A DNA stretch of 64,000 nt from Brevibacillus borstelensis (lineage in GTDB: Bacteria; Bacillota; Bacilli; Brevibacillales; Brevibacillaceae): NCBI RefSeq assembly GCF_003710865.1, contig NZ_RHHO01000008.1, forward strand, positions 1 through 64,000. The letters run 5' to 3'. The translations under genes and the position numbers were made by a program. Below, piece after piece: positions 10,091 through 18,228 of the stretch; position 1 is the first letter of the stretch, and each line of letters opens with the position of its first letter. The notes below the pieces were generated by a model. That model had not been told where the DNA came from and did no database searches. It saw nothing but the letters and a program-made list of their open reading frames with translations.

Positions 10091-10156
10091 ATGAGAAATA
10101 AAATTCGCCGTCAGAAAATGAGATTCACAGGAGTCAAATCGATAGAAGGCGGCTGA
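10091..10156 (+). CDS. 21-residue basic peptide
   Basis: An ATG with AAGGAGGGATGTCAG upstream opens a frame for MRNKIRRQKMRFTGVKSIEGG. It is strongly basic at the N-terminus and lies between the two YrzI-like genes. The RBS is strong, but so short a frame can arise by chance. It could be a leader peptide for the downstream gene. Confidence 0.35.
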   Translation: MRNKIRRQKMRFTGVKSIEGG

Positions 10157-10191
10157 CTGACTATATTCGTCCCTGTAGGAGGGGTAGCACC

Positions 10192-10350
10192 ATGTATATT
10201 CCAATGATTTTCTTCAGCATTATCATCGAGAAGCGTGTATTGTCTCCAGAGGAAGTCGAGGCGCGTTACCAGCAGGAGCAATTCATCCGGGAATGGGAAG
10301 AGAAGCGCTTGCTTCAGGCGGCCCAGTTCCCTGAATACTGCCGCTGGTAA
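10192..10350 (+). CDS. YrzI-family tandem small protein (second copy)
   Basis: A 52-residue protein starting MYIPMIFFSIIIEKR behind TAGGAGGGG and ending AAQFPEYCRW. It has the same architecture as the protein at 9902: a short hydrophobic N-terminal stretch, a charged helix and a conserved QAAQ-P-(D/E) end, so the two are diverged tandem paralogues. A terminator closes the cluster 12 bases later. Confidence 0.65.
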   Translation: MYIPMIFFSIIIEKRVLSPEEVEARYQQEQFIREWEEKRLLQAAQFPEYCRW

Positions 10351-10359
10351 GCCATAAAT

Positions 10360-10396
10360 AGCGAAAAAAAGCGACCATCAGCGGTCGCTTTTTAGC
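10360..10396. terminator. Bidirectional terminator
   Basis: A-rich, then AGCGACC, ATCAGC loop, GGTCGCTTTTT. It serves the small-gene cluster on the plus strand and mutY on the minus strand. Confidence 0.8.
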
Positions 10397-11502
10397 TTTT
10401 CCACAATTTTTTGATGGGCAACAGGGAGCGCGAGGGACGAGATCTCTTCCAGGGTAACAAAACGGGCATCGGAAGGGAGCTCCCCTCCGTCAATCCAGTC
10501 GCAAAGCCATACCTCCATGTTCCAATGCAGATGCGAGAACGTATGCTGCACCTCCATCAATGGCTCAAGCACCTCCGCATCCTGGCCAAAACGGCTGCTC
10601 AAGCCATCCAGCAGTGTTTGCTGCTTGACTGACGGCGTGTCTGCATCGGTTTCCACCATCGGAAACTGCCACATCCCGGCAAGCAGCCCCTGCTCCGGCC
10701 GCCTGTTCATCAATACGCGATCCCCGCGCCGGACAACGGCTACCTGCAGATTGACGGGGCGCGGCGGTTTCGCCTTGCCTTTTACCGGCAGTTCTTCCTG
10801 GACGCCTTCGCGACGGGCCAGACAGTAATCAAACACCGGGCACGTCAAGCACTGCGGAGTCCTCGGCACACACACAAGCGCGCCCAGCTCCATTAGCGCC
10901 TGATTGAAATCTCCCGCTCTGCCTTCGGGTATGACCTGTCTGACGAGATGCTCGACTTTTATCCGCGTTGCCGGTTTGGCAATGTCATCGGTCATGAGCA
11001 GCAGACGCGAAAAAACGCGCATGACATTGCCGTCCACGGCCGGCTCCGGTTTTTCGTAGGCGATACTGAGAATCGCGCCCGCCGTATACGGACCGATTCC
11101 TTTCAGTGTCGCGATTTCTTCGGGCTTGTCCGGCACGACGCCGCCGTAGCGGGTCTTGACCTCCCGGGCAGCGCTTTGCAAATTGCGGGCACGCGAGTAA
11201 TACCCCAGCCCTTCCCATGCCTTCAGCACCTCTTCCTCAGGTGCGTCGGCCAAAGCCTCTACGGTCGGGAACTTTTCCATAAAGTTTTGGTAATACGGTT
11301 TTACCGTTTCGACTCTCGTTTGCTGCAGCATGATTTCCGAAACCCAGATCCGGTACGGGTCCCGATTGATTCGCCAGGGGAGATCACGCTTCTGGCCGTC
11401 GTACCAGGCCAACAGATCGCGTGAGAATCCAAAAACATGAAATTCCTCGGGTAGTGTATACGTCAATGCTTTTTTTTGCTTTCCTGCCATACTTGTCTGC
11501 AC
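10378..11502 (-). CDS. mutY: A/G-specific adenine DNA glycosylase
   Basis: A 374-residue MutY. It removes adenine mispaired with 8-oxoguanine. Visible features are the catalytic-glutamate region SEIMLQQTRVETV, helix-hairpin-helix LKGIGPYTAGAI, catalytic aspartate in AVDGNVMRV, a 4Fe-4S cluster loop C-X6-C-X2-C-X5-C (about residues 210-226) and a C-terminal NUDIX-like 8-oxoG recognition domain. The start is GTG close behind AGGAG; an ATG four codons later is an alternative. It is 12 bases behind the small gene at 11515, so likely co-transcribed, and next to yfhP as in B. subtilis. Confidence 0.93.
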   Translation of the reverse strand: MQTSMAGKQKKALTYTLPEEFHVFGFSRDLLAWYDGQKRDLPWRINRDPYRIWVSEIMLQQTRVETVKPYYQNFMEKFPTVEALADAPEEEVLKAWEGLGYYSRARNLQSAAREVKTRYGGVVPDKPEEIATLKGIGPYTAGAILSIAYEKPEPAVDGNVMRVFSRLLLMTDDIAKPATRIKVEHLVRQVIPEGRAGDFNQALMELGALVCVPRTPQCLTCPVFDYCLARREGVQEELPVKGKAKPPRPVNLQVAVVRRGDRVLMNRRPEQGLLAGMWQFPMVETDADTPSVKQQTLLDGLSSRFGQDAEVLEPLMEVQHTFSHLHWNMEVWLCDWIDGGELPSDARFVTLEEISSLALPVAHQKIVEKLKSDR

Positions 11503-11514
11503 AAACTCCTTTTC

Positions 11515-11805
11515 TCACGCCAATTGGACAGGCTGAAACGCCCATACGTGCAATTTGGCTGCCCCTCCCGCTATACAGGCGCAGAAGTCCTGATCGGCAA
11601 GTCGCCATGCTTTTATCGCTTCGTATTGTTCGACACTCTCTACATGAAAGGCTTCGACGTACAATCCGGGCTGGTCATATCCTTCCCAGCAGCGGTATTC
11701 ACGCGCTCCCTTCTCGCCGATTCTGTCCGGTATTTCTGCCAATAGGCGAAGATACTGGTCGCGCATGGATTCTTCGATTTTGTATTCGATGAAAACGATG
11801 AGCAC
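11515..11805 (-). CDS. Conserved hypothetical protein, ferredoxin-like fold candidate
   Basis: A 96-residue protein starting at a GTG with AAAGGAGAGGGG in front. Its pattern (strand IVFIEYKIEE, helix, strand YRCWEGYDQPGLYVEAFHV, helix, strand KLHVWAFQPV) looks like the dimeric alpha-beta barrel of ABM/NIPSNAP-type proteins, which is inference from pattern only. It precedes mutY by 12 bases and is probably in its operon. Confidence 0.6.
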   Translation of the reverse strand: MLIVFIEYKIEESMRDQYLRLLAEIPDRIGEKGAREYRCWEGYDQPGLYVEAFHVESVEQYEAIKAWRLADQDFCACIAGGAAKLHVWAFQPVQLA

Positions 11806-12017
11806 GTTGCCCCTCTCCTTTCCGGTCCCTTTCATCATACCTGCCCATTTCCAAAGGAACAAGGATACTTTTTTTCAGCCGAAAAGGGAATTTTCCCATC
11901 TAACACGCTATAATAACTGATAAGAAACCTCAATGGAGGCACTCTCAAGATGCGCTACCGCGTTTGATGCGGCAACATATTTTTGCCCGAACGAAAAGGA
12001 GGGAGCATCCGCACCTC

Positions 12018-13019
12018 ATGGATACTGCAACGCACTTTGCAATGGGCTTCGGCTTGGCCGGTCTCGCCCATCTTGATCCTGTCGTGGCTTCGACACCGGG
12101 ATTGGCAGAGGCGGTCATGATCGGAACCGTCATCGGTTCACAAGCACCTGACTTGGATGGATTCACCCGTATTCGAGGAAGTGCCGCTTACATCCGCCAC
12201 CACCGTGGAGTCTCTCACTCCATTCCGGCGCTGTCTATCTGGACAGCCGCGGTCTTCGCCCTCGTGCAGGCCATTTCCCCGCAAGTTCATTGGCTGCACC
12301 TGCTCGGCTGGATTTTTGTCGCTGTCTGTCTCCACGTATTCGTCGATCTGTTTAACGCCTACGGAACAAAAGGGTTGTATCCGTTTCACAACAAGTGGAT
12401 CGCCTGGAATGTCATTTTTATTTTCGATCCGTTTATCTTCGCCGCCCATGTGACCGGCCTGATGCTGTGGGGCGCGGGGGCTGATCCGGGACATGTTTTC
12501 TTATGGGTGTATCTGTCGCTTATTCCGTATTACTTCTGGCGCTGGCAAGTGAACAAACGAACGACCGAAGCGGTTCGCGCATACATCGGCAAAGCGGGAA
12601 CCTACACAGTCATTCCTACGCTCTCCTGGAATCAGTGGACGTTTGTCGTCCAGACAAATCAGCATTGGTACGTCGGGGAAGTCCACGGCGGCGAGGTCAG
12701 TATCCTGGATGTTTTCACCATCAAGCCGGAGAATGAACTGATTGCCGTCGCCAAGACTGACAAGAAGGTACAGGCGTTTCTTTCCTTTGTGCGTCATGCG
12801 CATGTCGAGACCAGAAAGCAGCCGTTTGGCTACGAAGTAAGATGGTTTGATCTGCGTTATCGGGCCAGGTATTCCGGAAAAAGCCATTATATGTTCGTAG
12901 CCGTGGTCTATTTGGATAACGATATGAATATCCGCGACTCGTTCGTGGGCTGGATTCATCGCGGGGAAGAGCAGCTTGCCAAAAAGCTCGATCCGGACAA
13001 AGAAATTCAAATGGGATAA
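12018..13019 (+). CDS. yfhP: Metal-dependent membrane hydrolase family protein (YfhP/YdjM type)
   Basis: A 333-residue protein. The N-terminal half is a DUF457/YdjM-type integral membrane domain opening MDTATHFAMGFGLAG and carrying QAPDLDGFTRIRG and the HHRGVSHS motif of conserved histidines and aspartates; the C-terminal half (about 200-333) is soluble. The start is chosen because MDT-TH is the family N-terminus. B. subtilis yfhP likewise lies beside mutY and has been described as a negative regulator of a neighbouring gene; the enzymatic activity is unproven. Confidence 0.8.
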   Translation: MDTATHFAMGFGLAGLAHLDPVVASTPGLAEAVMIGTVIGSQAPDLDGFTRIRGSAAYIRHHRGVSHSIPALSIWTAAVFALVQAISPQVHWLHLLGWIFVAVCLHVFVDLFNAYGTKGLYPFHNKWIAWNVIFIFDPFIFAAHVTGLMLWGAGADPGHVFLWVYLSLIPYYFWRWQVNKRTTEAVRAYIGKAGTYTVIPTLSWNQWTFVVQTNQHWYVGEVHGGEVSILDVFTIKPENELIAVAKTDKKVQAFLSFVRHAHVETRKQPFGYEVRWFDLRYRARYSGKSHYMFVAVVYLDNDMNIRDSFVGWIHRGEEQLAKKLDPDKEIQMG

Positions 13020-13029
13020 TCGTCAAGCA

Positions 13030-13060
13030 AAGCGCTTGCTCTCGGGCAGGCGCTTTTTAT
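13030..13060 (+). terminator. Terminator after yfhP
   Basis: AGCGCTTGC, short loop, GCAGGCGCT followed by TTTTTA. Confidence 0.7.
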
Positions 13061-13163
13061 TTGCCCAATCTGACCCGATGCAAAAAGAATAAATTGACCC
13101 TTTCCGAAAGGTCAGAATCCTCCTATCATGGACGTACATCCTACATCGAACGGAGGAGATCCT

Positions 13164-13709
13164 TTGTTTCCCATCCGCTATTCCAAACGCACAGTTACTG
13201 ATCAAGACCAAATCGATGCCTTTCTCACGCAAGCCAGGATCGGCCACCTCGGTCTGACTGACGGAGAAGAGCCTTATGTCGTTCCGCTGAATTTTAGCTG
13301 GCTAAACGGCAATATCTACTTTCACGGAGCAGATTCCGGCAGAAAAGTCGAGATGATCGCCAAAAACGCCCGCGTCTGTTTTAGCGTTTGCGACGAATAC
13401 GGAACGATCGCTGATCCGGTGCCGGCTCTCACCGACACAGCCTACATGAGTGCCATGGTTTTCGGCAAGGTGGAGCGGGTCGAGGAGCCGGAAGAAATGC
13501 GCGATGCCCTGCAAGCCATGCTGGACAAATACGTTCCCGGCTACTACCCGGAGCCGCTTTCCTTGCAGCATGTAGTGAAGTACCGCTCTTCGATGGGAAG
13601 CGTCGCAGCCGTTTTTCGGATCAAACCCGATGCGATCACCGCGAAAGGAAATCCGCTGCCGGAGAAGAATGCCTTTTATCCCGGCCGTACCCGGCAGATG
13701 GATGTGTAA
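13164..13709 (+). CDS. Pyridoxamine 5'-phosphate oxidase-like flavoprotein (NimA-like)
   Basis: A 181-residue split-barrel FMN-binding protein. FLTQARIGHLGLTDGEEPYVVPLNF at the N-terminus and the IYFHGADSGRKVEMI strand are typical of the PNPOx-like/NimA branch, which binds FMN or haem and reduces small molecules such as nitroimidazoles. The start is TTG, directly behind GGAGGAG; no ATG is well placed. The substrate is unknown. Confidence 0.8.
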   Translation: MFPIRYSKRTVTDQDQIDAFLTQARIGHLGLTDGEEPYVVPLNFSWLNGNIYFHGADSGRKVEMIAKNARVCFSVCDEYGTIADPVPALTDTAYMSAMVFGKVERVEEPEEMRDALQAMLDKYVPGYYPEPLSLQHVVKYRSSMGSVAAVFRIKPDAITAKGNPLPEKNAFYPGRTRQMDV

Positions 13710-13724
13710 ACAACACCTCTACAT

Positions 13725-13806
13725 CAAAAAGACACGTCTGATCCCCGCGGGCCGCGACCTGTAAGCTCGGTCGCCGCACACTGCAGGACAGCGTGTCTTT
13801 TTTGTC
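13725..13806. terminator. Large composite terminator hairpin
   Basis: Outer stem AAAAAGACACG with CGTGTCTTTTTT about 50 bases apart, enclosing an inner stem GCGACC...GGTCGC. It sits between convergent genes and can terminate both; the size and the nested inner stem are unusual for a terminator. Confidence 0.65.
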
Positions 13807-13842
13807 ATTCATAAACATCTATCGCGTAGGGCGATTCATCCA

Positions 13843-14304
13843 TTACCGTACCGGCAAGTCAGCAGGGGCGCTCATTCCGGTAGCAATCGCCAACCGGTTC
13901 CAGGAGTTGATCGTGTTGATAGCCATCAGCAGGGAGACGGTTTCCTCCTCGCTGAAATGCTTCTGTACGTTCTGGAACACCGCTTCCGGAACGCCCTCTT
14001 TTGCGATCAGCGTAACGGCTTCCGTCAGAGCCAGTGCCGCCCGCTCTGCTTCGGTGTACACATCCGCTTCTCTCCAGGCATTGAGCAGATAGAGGCGCTG
14101 CTCAGTCTCGCCGTTTTCTCTCGCTTCACGAGTGTGCATGTCAAGGCAGTATGCGCAGCCGTTCAACTGGGACGCCCGCGTTTTCACCAGCTCCAGAAGC
14201 TTGTGGTCCAACCCGCTGCTGCGGACGAATTTCTCCATTTGCAGCATTGTTTGGAAAGCCTGGGGATTTGCCTTGCGATATTCCATTCTCGGTTTCATTG
14301 CCAT
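13843..14304 (-). CDS. Carboxymuconolactone decarboxylase/AhpD-like protein
   Basis: A 153-residue all-helical protein with the AhpD-type redox motif in NGCAYCLDMHTREAR (about residues 49-63), i.e. C-X2-C followed by a conserved histidine, and the alkylhydroperoxidase-like context KTRASQLNGCAYC. Members act as thiol peroxidases or disulfide reductants. AGAGAGGA precedes the ATG. It stands alone, without AhpC nearby. Confidence 0.85.
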   Translation of the reverse strand: MAMKPRMEYRKANPQAFQTMLQMEKFVRSSGLDHKLLELVKTRASQLNGCAYCLDMHTREARENGETEQRLYLLNAWREADVYTEAERAALALTEAVTLIAKEGVPEAVFQNVQKHFSEEETVSLLMAINTINSWNRLAIATGMSAPADLPVR

Positions 14305-14384
14305 CGATCCTCTCTCTTGTGATTTCTCGTTCGTACTTGAAACGAGAAACCCCTCGAGTTTGTGACCGGTTTTTCGAGATTTTT

Positions 14385-15176
14385 TTATTTCGCCCCAAAT
14401 TTCCAGATGACATGGCTGAGGCTGCCATAGCGAAAGCTGATATGCTCCCTGGCTGCCGTTCGGTCTTCATCGGCAGCGCCCATCGCATAGAGCAGGGGAA
14501 CGAAATGCTCGCTTCCGTGCAAAGGAACAGCCTGCCGGGCATACGGAGCAAGCGTATCGTAGCGGAACAAGGACTCCAGATCCCAAGCCTCGATCCTGTC
14601 CCGCAGCCATTCTTCAAACGCAACGGCCCACTCGTCTCCCTCCTCCGTATCGGAGCGCATACTCATGTAGGCAAAATTGTGTACCGTTCCTCCGCTGCCG
14701 ATGATCAAGACACCGTCCTCGCGGAAAGCTTGCAGGGCTTTGCCAATCGCATACTGCTCTTCCGCTGAAAGCTGCGGATTGACCGAGAGCGAGACGACTG
14801 GAATATCTGCTTCCGGGTACATCATCCGCAAGACGACCCATGCCCCGTGATCCAGCCCGCGGACCGGCTCGGCCGTTGCCGGAATGTTATTCTCTGCGAA
14901 AATGCGCAATGCCTCGGCAGCCAGAGCGGGATCGCCTTTGGCCGGGTACTGAATTTCATACAGCTCACGAGGAAAGCCGCCAAAATCGTGGATGGTAGCG
15001 TTGAGCTTTGTCGTCCCGACAGCCTGAACGCGGCTCTCCCAGTGGGCGGAAAAAATCAGGATGGCCCTCGGACGAGGCAGTTCCTCTGCCAGCTGCTTCA
15101 GTGCTTCCGTATATTGATTCCGCTCAATCGCAAGCAGCGGCGCTCCATGAGCGAGGAAAAGCGATGGCATTTTCAT
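14385..15176 (-). CDS. Extradiol aromatic-ring-opening dioxygenase (DODA/YgiD type)
   Basis: A 263-residue LigB-superfamily enzyme. Metal-binding histidines are visible in FLAHGAP near the N-terminus, FSAHWES (about 45-51), RGLDHGAWV (about 110-118) and, near the C-terminus, LHGSEHFVPLLYA. It should open catechol-like rings with non-haem Fe(II) or Zn. The start is the ATG behind AAGGAAGGTG. Stand-alone members have unclear physiological substrates. Confidence 0.85.
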   Translation of the reverse strand: MKMPSLFLAHGAPLLAIERNQYTEALKQLAEELPRPRAILIFSAHWESRVQAVGTTKLNATIHDFGGFPRELYEIQYPAKGDPALAAEALRIFAENNIPATAEPVRGLDHGAWVVLRMMYPEADIPVVSLSVNPQLSAEEQYAIGKALQAFREDGVLIIGSGGTVHNFAYMSMRSDTEEGDEWAVAFEEWLRDRIEAWDLESLFRYDTLAPYARQAVPLHGSEHFVPLLYAMGAADEDRTAAREHISFRYGSLSHVIWKFGAK

Positions 15177-15331
15177 GGTGCAAGACACCTTCCTTTTGTA
15201 CACTTAATTACCTTTAGTAAGTATTATATCTCATTCCTTCCATACTTTCTATCCTTTCCTTTGCAGGCCGCTCTCCGACAGAGACCAAGTGTCAAATCGA
15301 TCAACTGTCCCGGCATGTTTGATTTGCTTTT

Positions 15332-15814
15332 CTATTCCACGATGACGATCATCCCTGCGGTCGCCTGTACGGGGTAGGATTCGGCGACAGGCCCGTCGAA
15401 AGAAACCTCCACCCTGGTTCCCTCCCGCAAGTCATCCAATGTCGCCGGCACGAGCGAATCCCCTTGCTTTTTCAGCAGCTCCGGCGACTTTCGGAGAGAG
15501 ACAGAGGCTTTATCATAGGGCGTTTTGCCGCTTTGGGAATCCGCCTCAACCATGATCGCGACAATCCCGGTCGGCTGAGCCGGATCGATACCATTGGGAG
15601 TGTCCTTGCTCGATACAGACGCGCTCGGATCTGCTGATTGATCCGGCTGCCCCCCGATCGGTCCGGTGATGACAGCGGTGACGGTTCCTGCGATGTCGAT
15701 TTGCTTTTCTGCCTGCGGCGACTCGCCTGGCAGCATTTTGCCCGCAGCAACCACTGAACCCACCACCAGCAATAGCCCCAGCGCAATCCCTACCTGCTTC
15801 AACATTTTATCCAC
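15332..15814 (-). CDS. Membrane-anchored or secreted DUF3221-like protein
   Basis: A 160-residue protein. One N-terminal hydrophobic helix (about residues 7-23) is followed by an extracellular domain; no lipobox cysteine is present. The region from residue 35 on, a beta-rich domain with GIVAIMVEADSQ and LREGTRVEVSFDGPV, resembles DUF3221-type repeats found in Bacillus secreted proteins. The start is GTG behind AAAAGGGTGG. Role unknown. Confidence 0.6.
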   Translation of the reverse strand: MDKMLKQVGIALGLLLVVGSVVAAGKMLPGESPQAEKQIDIAGTVTAVITGPIGGQPDQSADPSASVSSKDTPNGIDPAQPTGIVAIMVEADSQSGKTPYDKASVSLRKSPELLKKQGDSLVPATLDDLREGTRVEVSFDGPVAESYPVQATAGMIVIVE

Positions 15815-15903
15815 GGTGATCAACCACCCTTTTCGCTTATTTTTTCTATTCCTATGGCTAAGACGATGGCAGTTGACGTTTCGTTGCGAAGGCGAGGAAA
15901 CAA

Positions 15904-15946
15904 ACAAAAAAGGCATGCCGGTTTGTCCGACATGCCTTTTGTTCGT
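15904..15946 (-). terminator. sodA terminator
   Basis: AAAAGGCATG, 13-base loop, CATGCCTTTTG, with T6 on the minus strand, 30 bases after the sodA stop. Confidence 0.75.
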
Positions 15947-15976
15947 AAGCAGCAATGCTATCGCGTTGATTTCCGC

Positions 15977-16585
15977 TTAGCGGGCAGCTTCAAAGCGCTT
16001 GCTGACTTCGTCCCAGTTTACAACGTTCCAGAATGCACCGATGTAATCAGGGCGTTTGTTTTGATACTTCAGGTAGTAAGCATGCTCCCAAACGTCCAGA
16101 CCGAGGATTGGCGTTTTGCCTTCCATGATCGGGCTGTCTTGGTTTGGAGTGGAGGTGATGGCCAATTTGCCGCCATCTACGATCAGCCATGCCCAACCGG
16201 AACCGAAACGGGTAGTTGCCGCTTTCGCGAATTCAGCTTTGAAGTTGTCAAAGCTGCCGAATGCTGCGTTGATCGCATCTGCCAGTGCTCCAGCAGGTGC
16301 TCCGCCGCCGTTCGGGCTCAGGATTTGCCAGAACAGAGCGTGGTTCGCATGACCGCCGCCGTTGTTGCGCACAGCAGTGCGGATCGCTTCTGGCAATGCA
16401 TCCAGGTTGCTGATCAGCTCTTCTACAGATTTCGCTTGCAGGTCAGCGTGGCCTTCCAATGCAGCGTTCAGGTTGTTTACATAAGTAGCATGGTGGCGTC
16501 CGTGGTGGATCTCCATGGTTTGCGCGTCGATGTGAGGCTCCAACGCATTGTGTGCGTAAGGCAGTTCAGGAAGTTGATGTGCCAT
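15977..16585 (-). CDS. sodA: Superoxide dismutase [Mn]
   Basis: A 202-residue Mn/Fe superoxide dismutase. Metal ligands fit the family: His in [12 protein letters not shown], His in NHALFW, Asp and His in [32 protein letters not shown] and the Gly/Gln pattern around residues 140-150 favour manganese. AGGAGG stands ahead of the ATG at 16585, where the conserved [10 protein letters not shown] begins. Monocistronic with its own promoter and terminator. Confidence 0.95.
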   Translation of the reverse strand: MAHQLPELPYAHNALEPHIDAQTMEIHHGRHHATYVNNLNAALEGHADLQAKSVEELISNLDALPEAIRTAVRNNGGGHANHALFWQILSPNGGGAPAGALADAINAAFGSFDNFKAEFAKAATTRFGSGWAWLIVDGGKLAITSTPNQDSPIMEGKTPILGLDVWEHAYYLKYQNKRPDYIGAFWNVVNWDEVSKRFEAAR

Positions 16586-16629
16586 GATAACATTCCTCCT
16601 CAATGGTATGTAGTTCAAGCTCGCTTTTT

Positions 16630-16658
16630 ATTATAATGCAAACCGCTCACTTTTACAA
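16630..16658 (-). promoter_or_regulatory. sodA promoter
   Basis: Minus strand TTGTAA (16653-16658), 17-base spacer, TATAAT (16630-16635), about 45 bases before the ATG. Confidence 0.6.
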
Positions 16659-16788
16659 CAAATCGGTATGCTAAGTATCGTAATCTTCAAAATCCCCCTA
16701 TATCAGTAAATAGTATCTTGCAATGTACAAAAGCCGTGCTAGACTTGGATTATTCATGAACCCAATTCAACAAGCAAGGTGATCTTCT

Positions 16789-17559
16789 ATGGACTTGGAC
16801 TTATCAACGATTCTGTTTCTTGCCTTTTTTGGTTTTGTCGCTGCCTTTATCGACAGTACCGTGGGCGGTGGAGGCTTAATTTCGCTCCCTGCACTGCTTG
16901 GGCTTGGCATTCCGCCGTATTTGGCTTTGGGAACAAACAAGCTGGCAGGCACCATCTCCTCGGCCACCAGCTCCGTCACCTTTATTCGCATGGGTAAATT
17001 TGACAAGAAACTGATGGCGATCCTGTTCCCCGTTTCGCTTGTGGGCGCCTATTTCGGGGCGAAAACAGTACTGTTTGTCCCGCAAGAATTTCTCAAGGTG
17101 CTGGTCATCATCATGATGGCCGCAATTTTTGTCTATACCCTGCTGAACAAGCGGTTTGGCGAAAACACCACGTTTAAGGGATACACCAAGTTTACGCTCG
17201 GTCTGGGGATTCCGGTCACGTTTTTGATCGGCTTTTACGACGGCTTTTTCGGACCCGGCACCGGATCGTTTTTCGTCTTTCTGATGGTTCTTCTCTTTGG
17301 CTATGATTTTGTCATAGCCGCCGGCAATGGGCGCATCCTGAACCTGGCCAGCAACATCGCGGCTCTGCTGGTCTTTATGCTGGAGGGCAAAGTGATTTTC
17401 ATTACCGGGCTGACCATGGGTGTGGCGATGCTCCTGGGGGCCACGCTGGGTGCCCGTGTTGCGATCAAAACAGGTGTGCGCTACGTTCGTCCCTTGTTTT
17501 TGCTGGTGTCCATCACCTTGATTACCAAGATGGTCTATGAGTTGTTCTTTACAAGCTGA
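16789..17559 (+). CDS. TSUP family sulfite/anion exporter (TauE/SafE)
   Basis: A 256-residue membrane protein with about eight helices. It shows the two TSUP repeats: FIDSTVGGGGLISLPALLGLG near residue 25 with GTNKLAGT, and FYDGFFGPGTGSFF with GNGRILNLASN in the second half. Members export sulfite, sulfoacetate or related anions, or import them in some cases. AAGGTGATC precedes the ATG. Confidence 0.88.
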   Translation: MDLDLSTILFLAFFGFVAAFIDSTVGGGGLISLPALLGLGIPPYLALGTNKLAGTISSATSSVTFIRMGKFDKKLMAILFPVSLVGAYFGAKTVLFVPQEFLKVLVIIMMAAIFVYTLLNKRFGENTTFKGYTKFTLGLGIPVTFLIGFYDGFFGPGTGSFFVFLMVLLFGYDFVIAAGNGRILNLASNIAALLVFMLEGKVIFITGLTMGVAMLLGATLGARVAIKTGVRYVRPLFLLVSITLITKMVYELFFTS

Positions 17560-17609
17560 AAAATGGATAGGGCAGCCGAGAAATCTCTGGCTGCTCTATC
17601 CATTTTTTG
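17560..17609. terminator. 15-bp stem terminator, GGATAG-type
   Basis: ATGGATAGGGCAGCC and GGCTGCTCTATCCAT flank a short loop, followed by TTTTTTG. The arms are strikingly like those of the hairpin at 33083-33133. Confidence 0.8.
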
Positions 17610-17641
17610 TACTGCGTATGCTCCTGTCAGCTCTTTTACGG

Positions 17642-17827
17642 CTACTCATTTTTCCCCTTGCGCTGCTTTAGGCGCAAGATGATGCCGTCAATCAACAAAC
17701 CAAGCCCCGCTCCGTAAAAAGGAAAAGCAAAGCGAACTCCTTCACTGATCGGAAGCCCTTTTAAATAAACAACGACGACGCCGACAATGAAGCCGATCAT
17801 CGTATAACGCAGACGGGTCGGACCCAT
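17642..17827 (-). CDS. Small two-helix membrane protein
   Basis: A 61-residue protein with two hydrophobic helices (about residues 9-24 and 33-50) and a basic C-terminal tail LRLKQRKGKNE. It lies 20 bases behind the YneF-like gene and is probably in the same operon. No family recognised. Confidence 0.55.
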   Translation of the reverse strand: MGPTRLRYTMIGFIVGVVVVYLKGLPISEGVRFAFPFYGAGLGLLIDGIILRLKQRKGKNE

Positions 17828-17847
17828 GTCGACATCCCCTTTGCCAA

Positions 17848-18078
17848 TTACTTGCCAAACTTTTTAGGCATCTTCATGTTTTTCATGTTGCGGCTCATTT
17901 GCTTCAGTTGTTTTTGATTCAGGTTAACGCCCATGGAACGAGCCATCGCTTGTAATTGTTTGTCATCCATCTGCATATTTTCCACCTGCTTGCGCAGATA
18001 GTACGTGCCGCCGAAAAATCCTCCGGCAAGGCCGATAATCAATGTCACGATCGGGATTACCCAGTTGTACCAAGCCAT
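17848..18078 (-). CDS. YneF family (UPF0154) membrane protein
   Basis: A 76-residue protein: an N-terminal helix WVIPIVTLIIGLAGGFFGGTYYL and a methionine/glutamine-rich cytoplasmic tail with KQLQAMARSMGVNLNQKQLKQM, the YneF signature. TTG immediately before the ATG is an alternative start; GAGGATG is upstream. Function is unknown across the family. Confidence 0.8.
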   Translation of the reverse strand: MAWYNWVIPIVTLIIGLAGGFFGGTYYLRKQVENMQMDDKQLQAMARSMGVNLNQKQLKQMSRNMKNMKMPKKFGK

Positions 18079-18228
18079 CAATACATTACCATCCTCTTTT
18101 GGGAATTAAATCTCTCCTATTGTACCACAACTGCGTGCTCTGTACATCGCCGCCCGGGGAAAATGAGCGAACTGTCCTTCGGCATGTTCGCACCTTTTCG
18201 CATATGCTGAAACAGGAGGTGACTTTAT

